A stretch of 64,000 nt of DNA, taken from NCBI GenBank assembly GCA_032358165.1, contig JAALGY010000057.1:1984001-2048000 (forward strand). The letters are read 5' to 3'. Made by a program: the position numbers and the translations under genes. This document shows positions 51,505 through 62,610 of the stretch, piece after piece. The notes beneath the pieces were generated by a model. The model saw only the letters and a list, made by a program, of their open reading frames with translations. It was not told the origin of the DNA and did not search any database. Within the stretch, counting starts at the first letter, position 1, and every line of letters begins with the position of its first letter. Source of the DNA: Diplosphaera chodatii. Lineage: Eukaryota; Chlorophyta; Trebouxiophyceae; Prasiolales; Stichococcaceae.

Positions 51505-53145
51505 CTACTTGGGGAACAGGCTGCCCTTCTTCTCTGCAAGGTAGCCGACAAAGTCGGCCAGCCGCAGCTCCAAAGTTCCTGCAGATGCACACGCCCATTC
51601 ATTTCCGCCCTCAGACAAGACAGTTGATGGCAGCCAGAGCGTTGGAGCAGACGCATGGTGCTTGCTGGCAGTGTGGGAGATTCCTTCTGGAAGTGAGGAA
51701 AAGTGATTACCATAATTATCTGCTGGCAGGCTGGTCATTGGAAGCAGCTCTGGAAGCTTCACCAGCAGCCGCAGCAGGTGCTCCCCGCCATACATGCTGC
51801 TCGGCGCTTTACCAGCTGCCTGCACCTGCAGGCGCATGCACTACAGGCCGGCGCTTGAGGCATGCCGAGACATTGGATGCAACAGCTATGCATTCCGATG
51901 TCCTAGTGAAGACCTCTGTGCCTCTGCAGATGCTGCCCTCACAGTACAGCATGCCAGGCACCTGCTCTTCGAACTTCGGCCGCTCTGCAGCATACAGCAG
52001 CATCTGTCCCAGCGCTTTGTCAAAGTACAATTGTAGGCCGCTGGCCACCTCCTCCTCTAACTCCACATTGCCATCTTCCTGAGAGTGCATTGATCAGTAA
52101 TCTGGTGTGATGACATCAATTCACTTGCAGGACACATGCCATCGCTGCAGCTTTGCAGCAAGTCGGCACCACCTGCTATGTATGCAAGCGCATTGGGCTA
52201 CATGCGTAGGATGCAGTTGAACTTGCGTCATGTGACGAACGATTCCCTCACTTTGCCAGCCTTCGCTTTCGTGACATAGCCCCTCAGGATGTCGGCAACG
52301 GGAGGCTTGCAAGGCAGCGCGCGCGGCTTGCTGTTTTTTATGCTACGTTCCCAGTCGCTGATCAGCACCTCCCGCAACTCCGTCGGCAGTGGCAGGTTGA
52401 ACTGCAAGTGTCGATCAGGAGTCAACCGACAGTGTGACACCGAGGCATCCCTGCACGTGCACACGATTGACGGGGCCTGCCATGGTGGCATGCTCAAGGG
52501 GCGTCTGGCTTTCGCTCCTTGCCGGGGCTAACACCTCTTGCCGCCCAGTGCAACATGCATACTTTCGATGGGCTCGCCTCTGGCATCTGGAATGCCTGAC
52601 GCCTTGCTTTGATAAAGGGGGTTGATGAGGGTTGCTTGTCGGCAGCACACCTCGGGCAGCGGCCCGACCTCATCCCCAGCCGCTGCGCCGCCAGCATTGG
52701 TGCGCCGCTTTTTGGCGGGCGCCCCCACGTCATCGCCCTTCTTGTCATCCTCCGACCTGACAAGCTTGGCGTCGTATTTTACCAACCCTGGCGCCTCCAC
52801 CCACTCATCCCACTTCTGCGGTCCTAGGAGCCGCTCATCAGAGCATTGCATTGAACTGCCTTGGACTGCAGTTTGATGTGGTGGTCTGGACAGTATGCTC
52901 GTGTGGTGGGAGAGTAGTACCTTATTCCAACCGTTGTAGTGGAGCAAGTAGTACCATACGCCATCCGGGCGCTTCTCTGCCTTGAGCGCCTGCATGACAG
53001 CATGCAAGACATCAACAGGTGGCTGTTGGCACCCTATAGTGGTGACATGCAGCCAGGAGCACAGTACCTTTGCCACGTAAAACTTGTCAGTATGCGGCAC
53101 CAGCACGCGCTCCCCAACCCTGAAGGGTCCCCTATCCCGAGGCAT
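51505..53145 (-). CDS. MRG15/Eaf3-type chromodomain-MRG protein
   Basis: This is a chromatin reader found in NuA4-type acetyltransferase and Rpd3S-type deacetylase complexes; it binds methylated H3K36. From ATG 53145 the chromo barrel reads MPRDRGPFRVGERVLVPHTD, KFYVAKVL, QALKAEKRPDGVWYYLLHYN, GWNK and KWDEWVEAPGLVKYDAKLVR, including the aromatic residues of the methyl-Lys pocket. A short basic linker (PAKKRRTNAGG) follows. The MRG domain then starts QFNLPLPTELREVLISDWER and continues LPCKPPVADILRGYVTKAKA, EEEVASGLQLYFDKALGQML, LLYAAERPKFEEQ, YGGEHLLRLLVKLPELLPMT and ELRLADFVGYLAEKKGSLFP, with TAG at 51505. Domain order and length match plant MRG1/2 and animal MRG15. About six introns are needed, and one internal exon around 51700-51860 is assigned loosely. 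Confidence 0.93.
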
Positions 53146-53758
53146 GGCCGGTGCCTAATGCCGTCACTGCATGTCCACGCACTGCGCCAATAGCATCCCA
53201 AATTTGCTGCCGGAGACCCGTGCCAGACTGAAGGAAGCTGCAGTCAACGCTTCTACTCTGCCTTGTCTTCGGCAGCAAGCCCGCTCATGAGCGTGCTGTC
53301 AAGGGTGCGATGGCAGATTGCAGTCTGGGCAAGATGACTGCAAGGTATGCTGATGATGAAGCAAAGCTGGACGGAAGTGAAATCTCAGGTGCTGCCAGAT
53401 CCACTAGCAACACTTAATCCGAAGAGAATCATGCGCAAACACTCTCAAATCGAGTCAATGGCTTGTCGAACCGTGGTCTGCGGTGCATGATGTTGAAATG
53501 CTGACATCCGCCGTATTGCCGCCGAACATCAGCACCGCATTGCTGATTTCGGCTGCATCAGCTCCTCATCATCAACTTTTGCTTGCCTTAGCTTGGTGTG
53601 ACATCAGGAGTAAGGTTGCAAGCTGACGCCAAGGCTGAAAGCAGCAGTTTCTGTGTGGGTCTTTTACTGGCAGATGCGCCTGCATTGCAGCAGTTTCAGA
53701 GGTCCATCAGTGTTTGGCCGGGTCTTGCGGCCCACTCTACAGCAAATCAATCAGCGGC
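53146..53758. other. Divergent intergenic region
   Basis: Promoter space between the MRG-type gene (-) and the LYAR-type gene (+). No recognisable coding content. Confidence 0.5.
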
Positions 53759-55372
53759 ATGGTCTGGTTCATTTGCGACAGGTGCGGTGAACGATAGCAT
53801 TGTTGAGGTTGCCATGTGCCAGCCGCCGGCTGTCGCGCCATCATGCACCTGTCATGGAACCGCATGCCTTGTTGTGCGAGTGATTGCGGCTGCTCATTGT
53901 GATTCATTGCTGACCACACAGCTGCGGAGATAGCGTCAAAAAGGTGAGCGGAAACTCCATACAGCTTGGTCACAATGGGGTGTGACTGCTGCTGGCGAGA
54001 TGCAATGCCTCACATTCGCTGTACTGCCGTTGCTTGCAGCCCAAAGTACCACAACACCTCAATCAATGCCATGCCCACAGCCTCACGTGTGTGGACTGCT
54101 CTCGCACCTTCGACCGGCGCTCCTATGCAGTGAGGCGCCGGAAATTACTACCTGCCAGTTCAGCAGCAGTCGGACCCAGTGTGCTATACCCCCACACCAG
54201 CCTCCGATCCTCATTCGTCCATCATCGTCCAACCTGCAGGCACACACCACCTGCGTGACCGAAAGCCAGAAATATGCAGAGGGTGCCACCAAGCCGGGTG
54301 GCTTTGCCTCGAAGGGCTTCTTTGAGGCCGGGGGTAAGCAAGCTGCCGCAGCACCAGCAGCAGACCCTGCGCAAGATGAGTTTCTGTCGAAGCGGGCACC
54401 GTGGAAGTGCAGGTGCGTGTGCCACTGTTGAGTTGTACCATGCTGCGTGGTGTGGTAGTCTGTTCAGCTTGATGCTGAAACGGTTGCAGAGCCTTTCAGT
54501 GGACGACATTTGCATGCGCAGTGTCTGCAATGTGGCTTGCACGAGCCAGGAGACGTTACATGCGCATGCCAGCGGCAAGAAGCACATCAGGAGGGTGAGT
54601 CATTGGTCACACCTCATGCTACTATCTGCAGCCTCGGCGATCATCAGGGGCAAGCGATATGCCACAAGGTTTTGCTCAGTGTCAAAGTTCTCTGTGCTGC
54701 AGGCACAAGCCGCTCGCAATGCAACCCTGAATGGCGCTGCTGCTGCGGCAACTCAGAGCAGCGGGCCAGTGGCTGCCAATGGCGTGCCTAATGGCACGCA
54801 TCCCTCCCAAGCAGAGCCAGACGCAGCTGTGGGGACCCAGCTGCCAGCCACTGCAGCCCCGCCAGACAGCTCGGCCGCACCGGCGCCCGCTGCTGCATCA
54901 GATGGCGAGCAAGTAAGTGCCCATAACACGTCCCATAAAGTGGGCTGCAGACAAAGCGATATCCCGTCATCCAAGTATTCATTGCTGTAGCCATGCTTGT
55001 AGCGCTAAGGAGCTCTGACGTGGTCATGATTCAGGGCAAACGGCGCAAGCCGAAGTGGAAGGCCATTGCAGAGCAATTGCTGAAGGCAGAGGGCGGAGTG
55101 CTCAAGCTGAAGAGGCTGCAGTCTAGGGCGCTGAAGTCTGCACAGCTGTCAGGCAACCCATCGAAGGCTGCATTGAAAGCGGAGATGCTCGCAAAGGTCT
55201 GCAGTCCATCCAAATGCCCACCAACAGGGTGCAGGAATTTATGATGGTCCTGTGCACACCGTGTGTCGAGCATCCCTATACCCAGCCAACACACAATGAT
55301 TTGCCGCTGCTGCAGTGGCAGGCGAGCTCACGGTTCGCAGTGGCCGATGACGAAGTGAGGCTGACACAATAG
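53759..55372 (+). CDS. LYAR-type zinc finger protein (nucleolar), plant-like form
   Basis: LYAR-type proteins are nucleolar zinc-finger factors tied to rRNA processing and growth. ATG 53759 opens MVWFICDRCGE, the usual family start (Cys pair of finger 1). After an intron the LYAR finger continues QPKVPQHLNQCHAHSLTCVD and CSRTFDRRSYA, then TCVTESQKYAEGATKPGG. As in plant members, a second C2H2 finger of the matrin/U1 type follows: RAPWKCSVCNVACTSQETLH then AHASGKKHIRR. A long Ala/Pro/Ser/Gln low-complexity segment (about 54710-54910) leads to the basic end GKRRKPKWKAIAEQLLKAEG, LKLKRLQSRALKSAQL and WQASSRFAVADDEVRLTQ with TAG at 55372. The C-terminal Trp-Lys helix block is conserved in plant homologues. 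The border between finger 1 exons (53790-54030) is not exact. Confidence 0.88.
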
Positions 55373-55594
55373 TAGGGTGCCGTGCTGCTGTGAGTACGCA
55401 TTGTGACGGCAGCCACTCCTTGCAGCAATGAGGCTGGTCCATCTGCTGCTGTTACAATCCTGATCTCAACTAGCGGCTGTAAACGGCCATTCTGTAACCA
55501 TCAGTTGGCACCACCGCCAGAGCAGTGTATCCGATTTGCAAGCTGCACCCGCCGACAAAACAGTACAGCGTGGCCCTACTACGCTTTGCGAGGG

Positions 55595-58500
55595 TCAAGC
55601 GTCAACCTTGGCTGCCGTCTGCTCGTCATCTGAGGGCGAGGGTCGAGGCTGCGCCGCTGTTGCTCTGCGCTGCTGCAGCACCTGCTCTCGCGACGGCTGC
55701 ATAGGCTGTACCGGACCCGAGATTGGCATGACGCCATTTCGCTTCGAGCCTGCCAGGACAGCATTCAGTCTGCAACTTTCCCCTCTCCGATCTGTGCGAT
55801 CAGCTGGCAAGAGTACAGGGTCCACATGACAGTGAATGCATGGGGATGGTGTGCAAGAGCCAAGCAGCACAATGTCGCACTGTCCAAGGTGAGCCGCGTG
55901 GCGCGGGGCCGCACAGCCTTGTTGCGGAACCCGTTCACATGAATTTCTGGGGTCTTTGCGGCCTCGTTTGCAGGCACCGGCTCCAGGCGAATGCCAAACG
56001 ACTGTCGCTGCGGAGGTGGCTGCTGCTGCGGCGGCACAGCCAGCCCCTGCACATTCAACGCATCCGTACACTTCGTAGGCTGATTGACCCAGGTGTTCAG
56101 CCCAAGAAGCAACGACGCTCATTTAGCGAGCTCAGGGCAGAGCAGTGAGCCGCCGTCACATGCGCCCAGCAGTGGCGTCTACGATAGTGAGTGGTGCACC
56201 TGGCGGGCAGGCTGCAACGCCATGTCGAGCGCCTCAGGGCTGGATGCTGCGTCGCGCGGTGCTGGCAGGGCGCCGTCGACCGGTGGCCAGGTGATATTGA
56301 CGCCGATGCCGGCCAGCTTATCGACCATATATTGCTCCTGCACGCATGGCATCTCACTTTCTGAGTTGGGTCCCATCTGTCGTTGGGTGGGCCACAGTGA
56401 CTCGAGACCCAGCAAGCCTGCATGTCCGATGACAGGCTGCCGCTTGAACGCCCCTCTGCCATGTGCCTGTCCTTCTTGTGCAGTCTGCAACTGGATGGAC
56501 ACCTCACAGGGTCCAAAGCTCGTGTCAATGGACCAGCTGGCCTGTGTGTTGGCTGGCAAGCTCACCCTGTCAGGCCGGATGCCGCTGAGCCTATCGCCAT
56601 CCAGATACCACTCGAAGTATGGCACGCTGAGGACTGTCCAGTTTTTAGCACGAAGCAGCCGTCGCCTGTTACGCATGGAAGAGTTTCAGACATGGCAAAT
56701 CGTGGCATGGGGAATTTCAGGCATCCGATAGTTCCTCTACGCTAGGCAATAGCTGCAGTTCAGCAGCGTTGAACAGCATGCCATCAATGCTGGCTTCAGT
56801 GATTCTGCTGCGTAACATGTAACCACGCACCGCAGGATGGTGTGTCCCAGGGGCTGCAACGTGTTGCACGTGAAGTGGTATGGCCCATCCACCTCCAACG
56901 CTATCGGCTGCGCAGGATGAAACAGCACACCCAGTCAGACTGGCCACCCTCGGAGCAGCCACCCAGGAGCCTGACACCCGAACCCGCACGCACTGGCCGC
57001 ATGACGAAGCGGTGGTTGAAAGCTCTGCGCTGTAACCAGCAAAGAGTGCGGCACCTGATTGCCATTGCGCAGCGCAATGTCGATGGAGAAAAGGCCATCG
57101 GGAGTGACGTACTCCACCAGGTGCGGCACACCAATGTGCAGCAGCGTCGCTGACACCTCCTGCAGTGTTGCCAGGACGAGACTGTGGACGAAGGACTGCC
57201 CGGTGCACCTCGCATGTAAATGGATTGTGGACAACTGTGAAGGACCTGGAGGGATGCCCTGACCTGAGGCCAGATCAAGCACCACAAAAGCAGAATTGTA
57301 TGGCCGCTTTGCAGTGAAGCATGCTGATCGGTGCACAGAGCCGGTGTGGCAAAGTGCCCGGCTATCCAGGCAACTCAGAACTCCAGCTCTGTTGTTGCCG
57401 CCTGCCAGCTGGGGCGCAGGCACAGCACCAGGCTCATGCGGCCGGCACCAGGTGGAAGCTGGAGACGTGGATGCGGGTGACGGAGGCCTTCCACAGGCGC
57501 TCCCCGTGCGCCTGGATGCGGTCCGGCAGCACCGTCAGCAGCTCCTCCTCGGTGCCCCGCTCGCTGCGCGCCAGCATCAGCGCCTGCACAGGAAAAGCTT
57601 TACAATACCATTACGTATTCAATACTTTAAGATTGTGAAACTCCCAGAGTGTGACGGGCGGTGAGTACAAGGCTCGGGGTGCCGCGCGGGAGCCAGTCTA
57701 CCACCTGAGCCGTTGTGCCACGAAAAGCCAGGCGAAGCCCCGCTGCCTGTCGGCACCTATGCAGATACCTATCTGTCTGGTATGCCTTCGAGGCTTCCCT
57801 TTCAGTGGCGCCTGCATGGGATCGAGTAGACCCGCTGCAGCGTTCCAGCCCTGCGCAGCGCACCTGGAACAGCTGCAGCAGCTGGAGCGGCTCGACGGTG
57901 TCCAGGGAGGTGCAGGCCATGCGGTCCACGAGCGCCATGAAGATGGGGTCGCGGCTGGCCTGCAGCACGCTCAGCGCCCACAGGCTGCTCGTGATGCCGA
58001 TGCTGCTGAACTTGCCCATCTGCGCATGCACAACAGAAATTTCGTTGACGCTTAGCGGCAGGATCAGGCACCAGCTGTGGGTGGGATAGCCTGGCAGCAT
58101 GAACAGCAAAGCCGACTGAACAACACAGGGACAAATGCCTATGCCCAGACCATAACGCTGATGCACAGGATGTAACAACAGGATGTAGCCAAGCTGGCAC
58201 GACAGGGCGACACTGCTTTGACATACCAGTCTGCCAATCTGCTGTGTGAAGTCCTGCAGCAGGGGTCCTGGGTGATACCCCAGCTTCGCACATGCCCAGC
58301 AGATGTTGACAAGCTCCTGTATAAAGTTCGATGTGCATAGGCTTGTCAGGACTGCGCAATGGTGCCAAATGTGCATGTTGTTCCATTGCTGCACTGCTTT
58401 CATGGCAATGTCTTCCGAGAGGAATGGTCTATGATACGGATCAAAATGTATGCAGTCTGAATGCAGGCCGGATCCACAGACAATGGATCACCTGCTCTTT

Positions 58501-61369
58501 GAAGTATGGGATGTTGTCAGAAATATGCCTGATGAGGGCCTGAAAGCAGGGTTGCGCTGGGAAGTAGCGAAGTGTCGCAAATGCCCAGAGCGAGTTCGCG
58601 AGTGCCTGGGGCGCAAAGTGTTCCAGCCGGCCCTCCCTCGCCAGCTCCCCCTCCACAGCCTGCAGTAGCAACGATGCACCTTTTGTATCAGGGAGTACAT
58701 GCTTGCAGTTGATACTGTCAGGCGGCCATTCTTTCGCAGCTGCAGCTGCCCTGGAGCCCACAACGAAGATGTTTGTGGCTGTTTCATGCGCACAGGCATA
58801 AAGGTCAAGCACGTGTGATTGCATGCCTGGGCAGGGGGCAGCCCACACTTCAGATCGAGAGCTGTTAGCCCGTGCACCTTGAGCAGGTGCATGTTGAGGT
58901 AGTGCTGGGGTGGGTTGTGGGCACGAGCATAGGAGACCAGCAGGTTGGACAGCTCCTGTGGGTTGAAGTCCGGCAGCCGGCCGGACGCCTCGCCCGCAAC
59001 CGCCTCCAGCATTGCCTGTTATGAGGATTTGCACGCGGCCATGCTTTTTGGCATCACCCTTGAAGATTGCAGAGTACTGCAGCCTGGCCATGCACATAGC
59101 ACCGACCGAAGAGCTAGTTCAACACCACCTTGTGAACCCAAGTTGCAGGTTGCAGCCCCAAGTCAGTCATGTACATCCAGACTTTTGATCTGGAGACAGA
59201 CCGGCTGTACCGAGTTACATGGGCAACTTATGAGTAGAGGGAGCCAGGTGGGCACCTCGTCGAAGAAGCCCAGCGCGGTCGCGCCCCAGACGAAGTTGGT
59301 CATTGCCTGCACGCTGTAGTCCTGATGCCGCTCTGTGATGTCCTCAGCCACTGCCTGCAAGCGTTGCATCCGACAGTGCATCACACACAGGCGATACTCC
59401 CATGCTGCGACTGCGCGGTCTGGATGATGCTGTCTTGCAAACCACTGCTTCGACAGCACTAGCGTCACCTGCCCTTCATGCAAGGTGTGGCACAGCTGCA
59501 TGCGGCAGCGCCTGCTGTGCCCAGTCCGCCTCATGCAATGGCTACCTGCAACAGCTCGACAGCTGGGAAAGACAACTCACCTGCACCAGGCGCATGTGGC
59601 TGTGCTCCAGGGTGGCGCAGCCCCAGACGGCATTCGACAGCGCCTGCGGCAGGAAGGTGCGCACCCCCATCTCCAGCATCGTGTCCATGATGCTGTCCAG
59701 CAGCTCGACGTCCTTGATGCCTGCAGCCCAGCTTGCAGCGTCAGGCATGCGCCTCGGTGCGAAACGTTTGTGCCGCAGCTGACACAACGCACACTTAAGG
59801 TGCGAAGAGCTGCGCACCGAACACAGCAAACGCCCAGACGAGGATGGACAGCTCCTGCTGTTTGAATTCGCGCTTGTTGCACAGGCGGATCTGCTCGATG
59901 ACGGGGTCCACGAGGCCGCCCTTTGGCTGCTCCGCCAGCGTCGCCAGCTGTTCAAGTACGGTGATTGTCGTCAACCAGCAACTTGACGCAGCATGCAGCA
60001 TAGGTGGTTCTCCTGATTTGTGGGACGATGCATATCTTGTCCCCACCATGACAGAGCTGGGCAGTAAGTGTGCTGTGCAGTGCATCAGGCCCCGCCAAGG
60101 GGTATGCTTGTACAAATTGCACAGCATCTCAAACGCACCGCCCAGAACACGTTGGTCAGCTGCCGCGGAGCCAGAGTGGACAGGTAGGAGGCAACCACAG
60201 CCATCAGCTTTGGCCAGCCAGGGTGCGACTTGACCTCGTTCACCTGTGCCGCAACAGATGATGCGCATAGGCACTACCCCAGGCAAAGGGATGGGTTGAC
60301 TCGTACAGATATGTGCCAATGATGACACGGCCACTCCTTCGGCTCTGCGTTTGTATGTGAAGACTCACCTCATACTTGCGTGACAACTTGGCAGCACGAT
60401 GCATCGCCGTGGACACATTGATCTCATCAAAGAGGTGCCCGAGGTCCTGCAGTGGCAAATGCACCAAGGTGACCGAATGTGCTATTGTCACAGCAGGGTA
60501 CAAAGGCAGGCAACTTGATGCTTTCAGTGGGTCCGCCCTCAGCAGGCAGGAGTGGGGCGGGTGCCCACCTGCACCAGGACCATGATCGACTCCCAGCGTG
60601 TGCAGCTGGTGAGCATGACATTGATGCCTATGTGAATAGGGTCCTTGATGCCAAGACCCTCGGCAACCTCCTCCATCCGCAGCATGTACTCAGTCTTCTT
60701 GTCATCTGGGGTCATCAGGCCTGCTTCGATGAAGCGCTGCCGATGGTACCCCACTTGCAAGCCTTCGCCTGCACAGGCAGCAGAACACCACCTGCGGCTG
60801 CCAAGACTCCATGGGCAGCGTGAAAGTAGTGAAGCTGTGCATCACCCCGATCATGTCTGCAGACTGTGTAAAAGGTTTCACTCACGAGACCGCTCTTTGC
60901 TGTGGTCGATGTGGTTGAAGAAGCCCGCAAATTTGCGGGTGAACTCGCTGAGCTCGGGGCTGGACTTGCGCGTCCGTGCATCCCGATCTCGCTGCATCTC
61001 CCGCCGCTGTGGCCGAAGGTCCTGCTGCCTGTCCCTGTGCGGGTCCATCGAGCTGTACCCGCCGCGCCGTGGATCCTCCTGCCGAGGCGCCTGCGACGAA
61101 GCGGCAGAAGCAGCGGGGTTCTTCTGCCGTGCACCTAGCCGCGATGCGCCCAACCTGCCGCTGCCACTGTTTTGCCAGCCTGTAGCAGTGTCCTGTGCCT
61201 GGGTGTCTGGCTGGCTGCCTGCATCTCCCTGTTGCGGGGGTTGGCTGTCCCGCCGTTGCCGCCTCCGACTGTCCGGCGGCGAGCTGCCGGTGGCCCCCTG
61301 GCTGACCTGAGACTCTGTGGCTGAGCCTGCAGCAACAAGCCAGTCTGTGGTTTCAGACGTGCGGATCAC
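55595..61369 (-). CDS. RAP-domain protein with OPR/HPR-like helical repeats, organellar RNA-binding
   Basis: This is probably an organelle RNA-processing factor. An Arg/Gln/Pro-rich N-terminal region (about 61369-60890) ends ELSEFTRKFAGFFNHIDHSK. The body holds helical repeats with a common core Q-x-L-SN-x-x-W-(A/G)-x-A-x-L: FKQQELSILVWAFAVFGAQL, FLPQALSNAVWGCATLEHSH, YSVQAMTNFVWGATALGFFD, FNPQELSNLLVSYARAHNPP, FAPQALANSLWAFATLRYFP and IGITSSLWALSVLQASRDPI. The RAP domain follows at about 57180-56600: VEYVTPDGLFSIDIALRNGN, ALEVDGPYHFTCNTLQPLGH, TILR, RRLLRAKNWTVLSVPYFEWY. A tail of uncertain fold continues (GIGVNITWPPVDGALPAPRD, RQSFGIRLEPVPANEAAKTP), ending KVDA at 55595. The start is unresolved: exons up to about 61780 may belong. 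Repeats plus RAP are typical of chlorophyte plastid or mitochondrial RNA factors; the target RNA cannot be told. Confidence 0.85.
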
Positions 61370-62610
61370 AACCAGCGCCTCAAGGGCTGATCATGTTTAC
61401 AGACTGGAGTGGATCAGCAGCCTCCAGTCCATGTGCTTTCGGCACACCATCTCCTGCAGAGTGTTTCGGCACGCTGCATGTGAGGCCACTCCGCGGTCTG
61501 TAGCCATGGGTGAGACTGCAGAGCGGAGGTCGCCCGAGCAAGATCCGCTGCAGGCTGTACGGCCAAGGACCCTGTCTGCATACCACCTGTAAATTGCAAA
61601 ACTCTTAAGATCGAACATCCTCCTGACTTGGGCAAGGTGCTACCATCAAGGCACCAATCCGCAGGGACGTTACCTGGGTTCCGCAGGTGGTGGCTGGTGC
61701 GTAGCCAACGTGCCGTTCCTTCACGCCATGGGAGTGAGGCCTGCATCCACAGATTATATATGACCTGAGACTCACCCATGTCTAAGGTGCAGGCGGGTAG
61801 AGGTGGCGGCTGACATTTTCGTAGACCTCACCTGGTGACGCCCTCGTAGCAGCACACCATGCCAGCCACCCCCAGCATGCAGGTCCCTTCAGGGCATTAC
61901 ATCCATTTACAACTGCTCACAGAGACCATCTGCATATCCGCCCACCCCTGCAGTGCAACATTACTGCAGGTGTTGGGCGGCGCTCATCAGCCTGCGCTCA
62001 AAGCACATAGAGTTGCAGATCCGGCAGGCCAGCATGTTTGCTGCTCACGGTATACGATGTGCTCTGTGTATCTCTGATCGCCACAGCCACTGTTGGCGTC
62101 CTAGGCAGCGCCAGACGTCTGCGCAAGTCGACTCGGCTGACTTGCGAGCATAACCATACACTTTGACAGGTTGCCGAGAGTCAAAGATCGACTTCTTGAT
62201 CCAGTGTGTCCTTGCGTTGCTTTACGCAGGTGCAGTTGAGCGTGAAACCGACAGCACCAGGTGGACTGCAGCAGGCCAAGTCTTCGAGGGCAGAGCATGC
62301 AGACGCAAACGTGTTTGAGAGGGTCTCCGCGAATGGTATGTATCAAATTCTGCAACTGACGGATGCAAAGTCTGTGGGAGTGTGGGTGCAACATACAGAT
62401 CAGGATTGCTGAGCCACGCAAGCTGGGCGCACGTGCAGCGGTGCAGGCACAGCGGTGTCCTGGTTGGGAGCCGTTGGGAGCGTGCCGCAGTTAAACACTT
62501 TGCATACAAGCTCTTACACCTCTCGGACCTTCGCGTCAAAGCCGCAACCGGCATTCGGCAGCTCCATATTCATCTGGAGTTTGCCTCGCATTCTGTGTTT
62601 TGGTCACAAT
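61370..62610. other. Divergent intergenic region, may hold 5' exons of the RAP gene
   Basis: This is the largest gene-free stretch here, about 1.2 kb. Minus-strand frames at 61397-61618 and 61414-61779 are candidate upstream exons of the RAP gene but show no motif. The segment 61800-62610 holds only short frames with no recognisable content and should include the promoter of the DUF760 gene. Confidence 0.4.
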
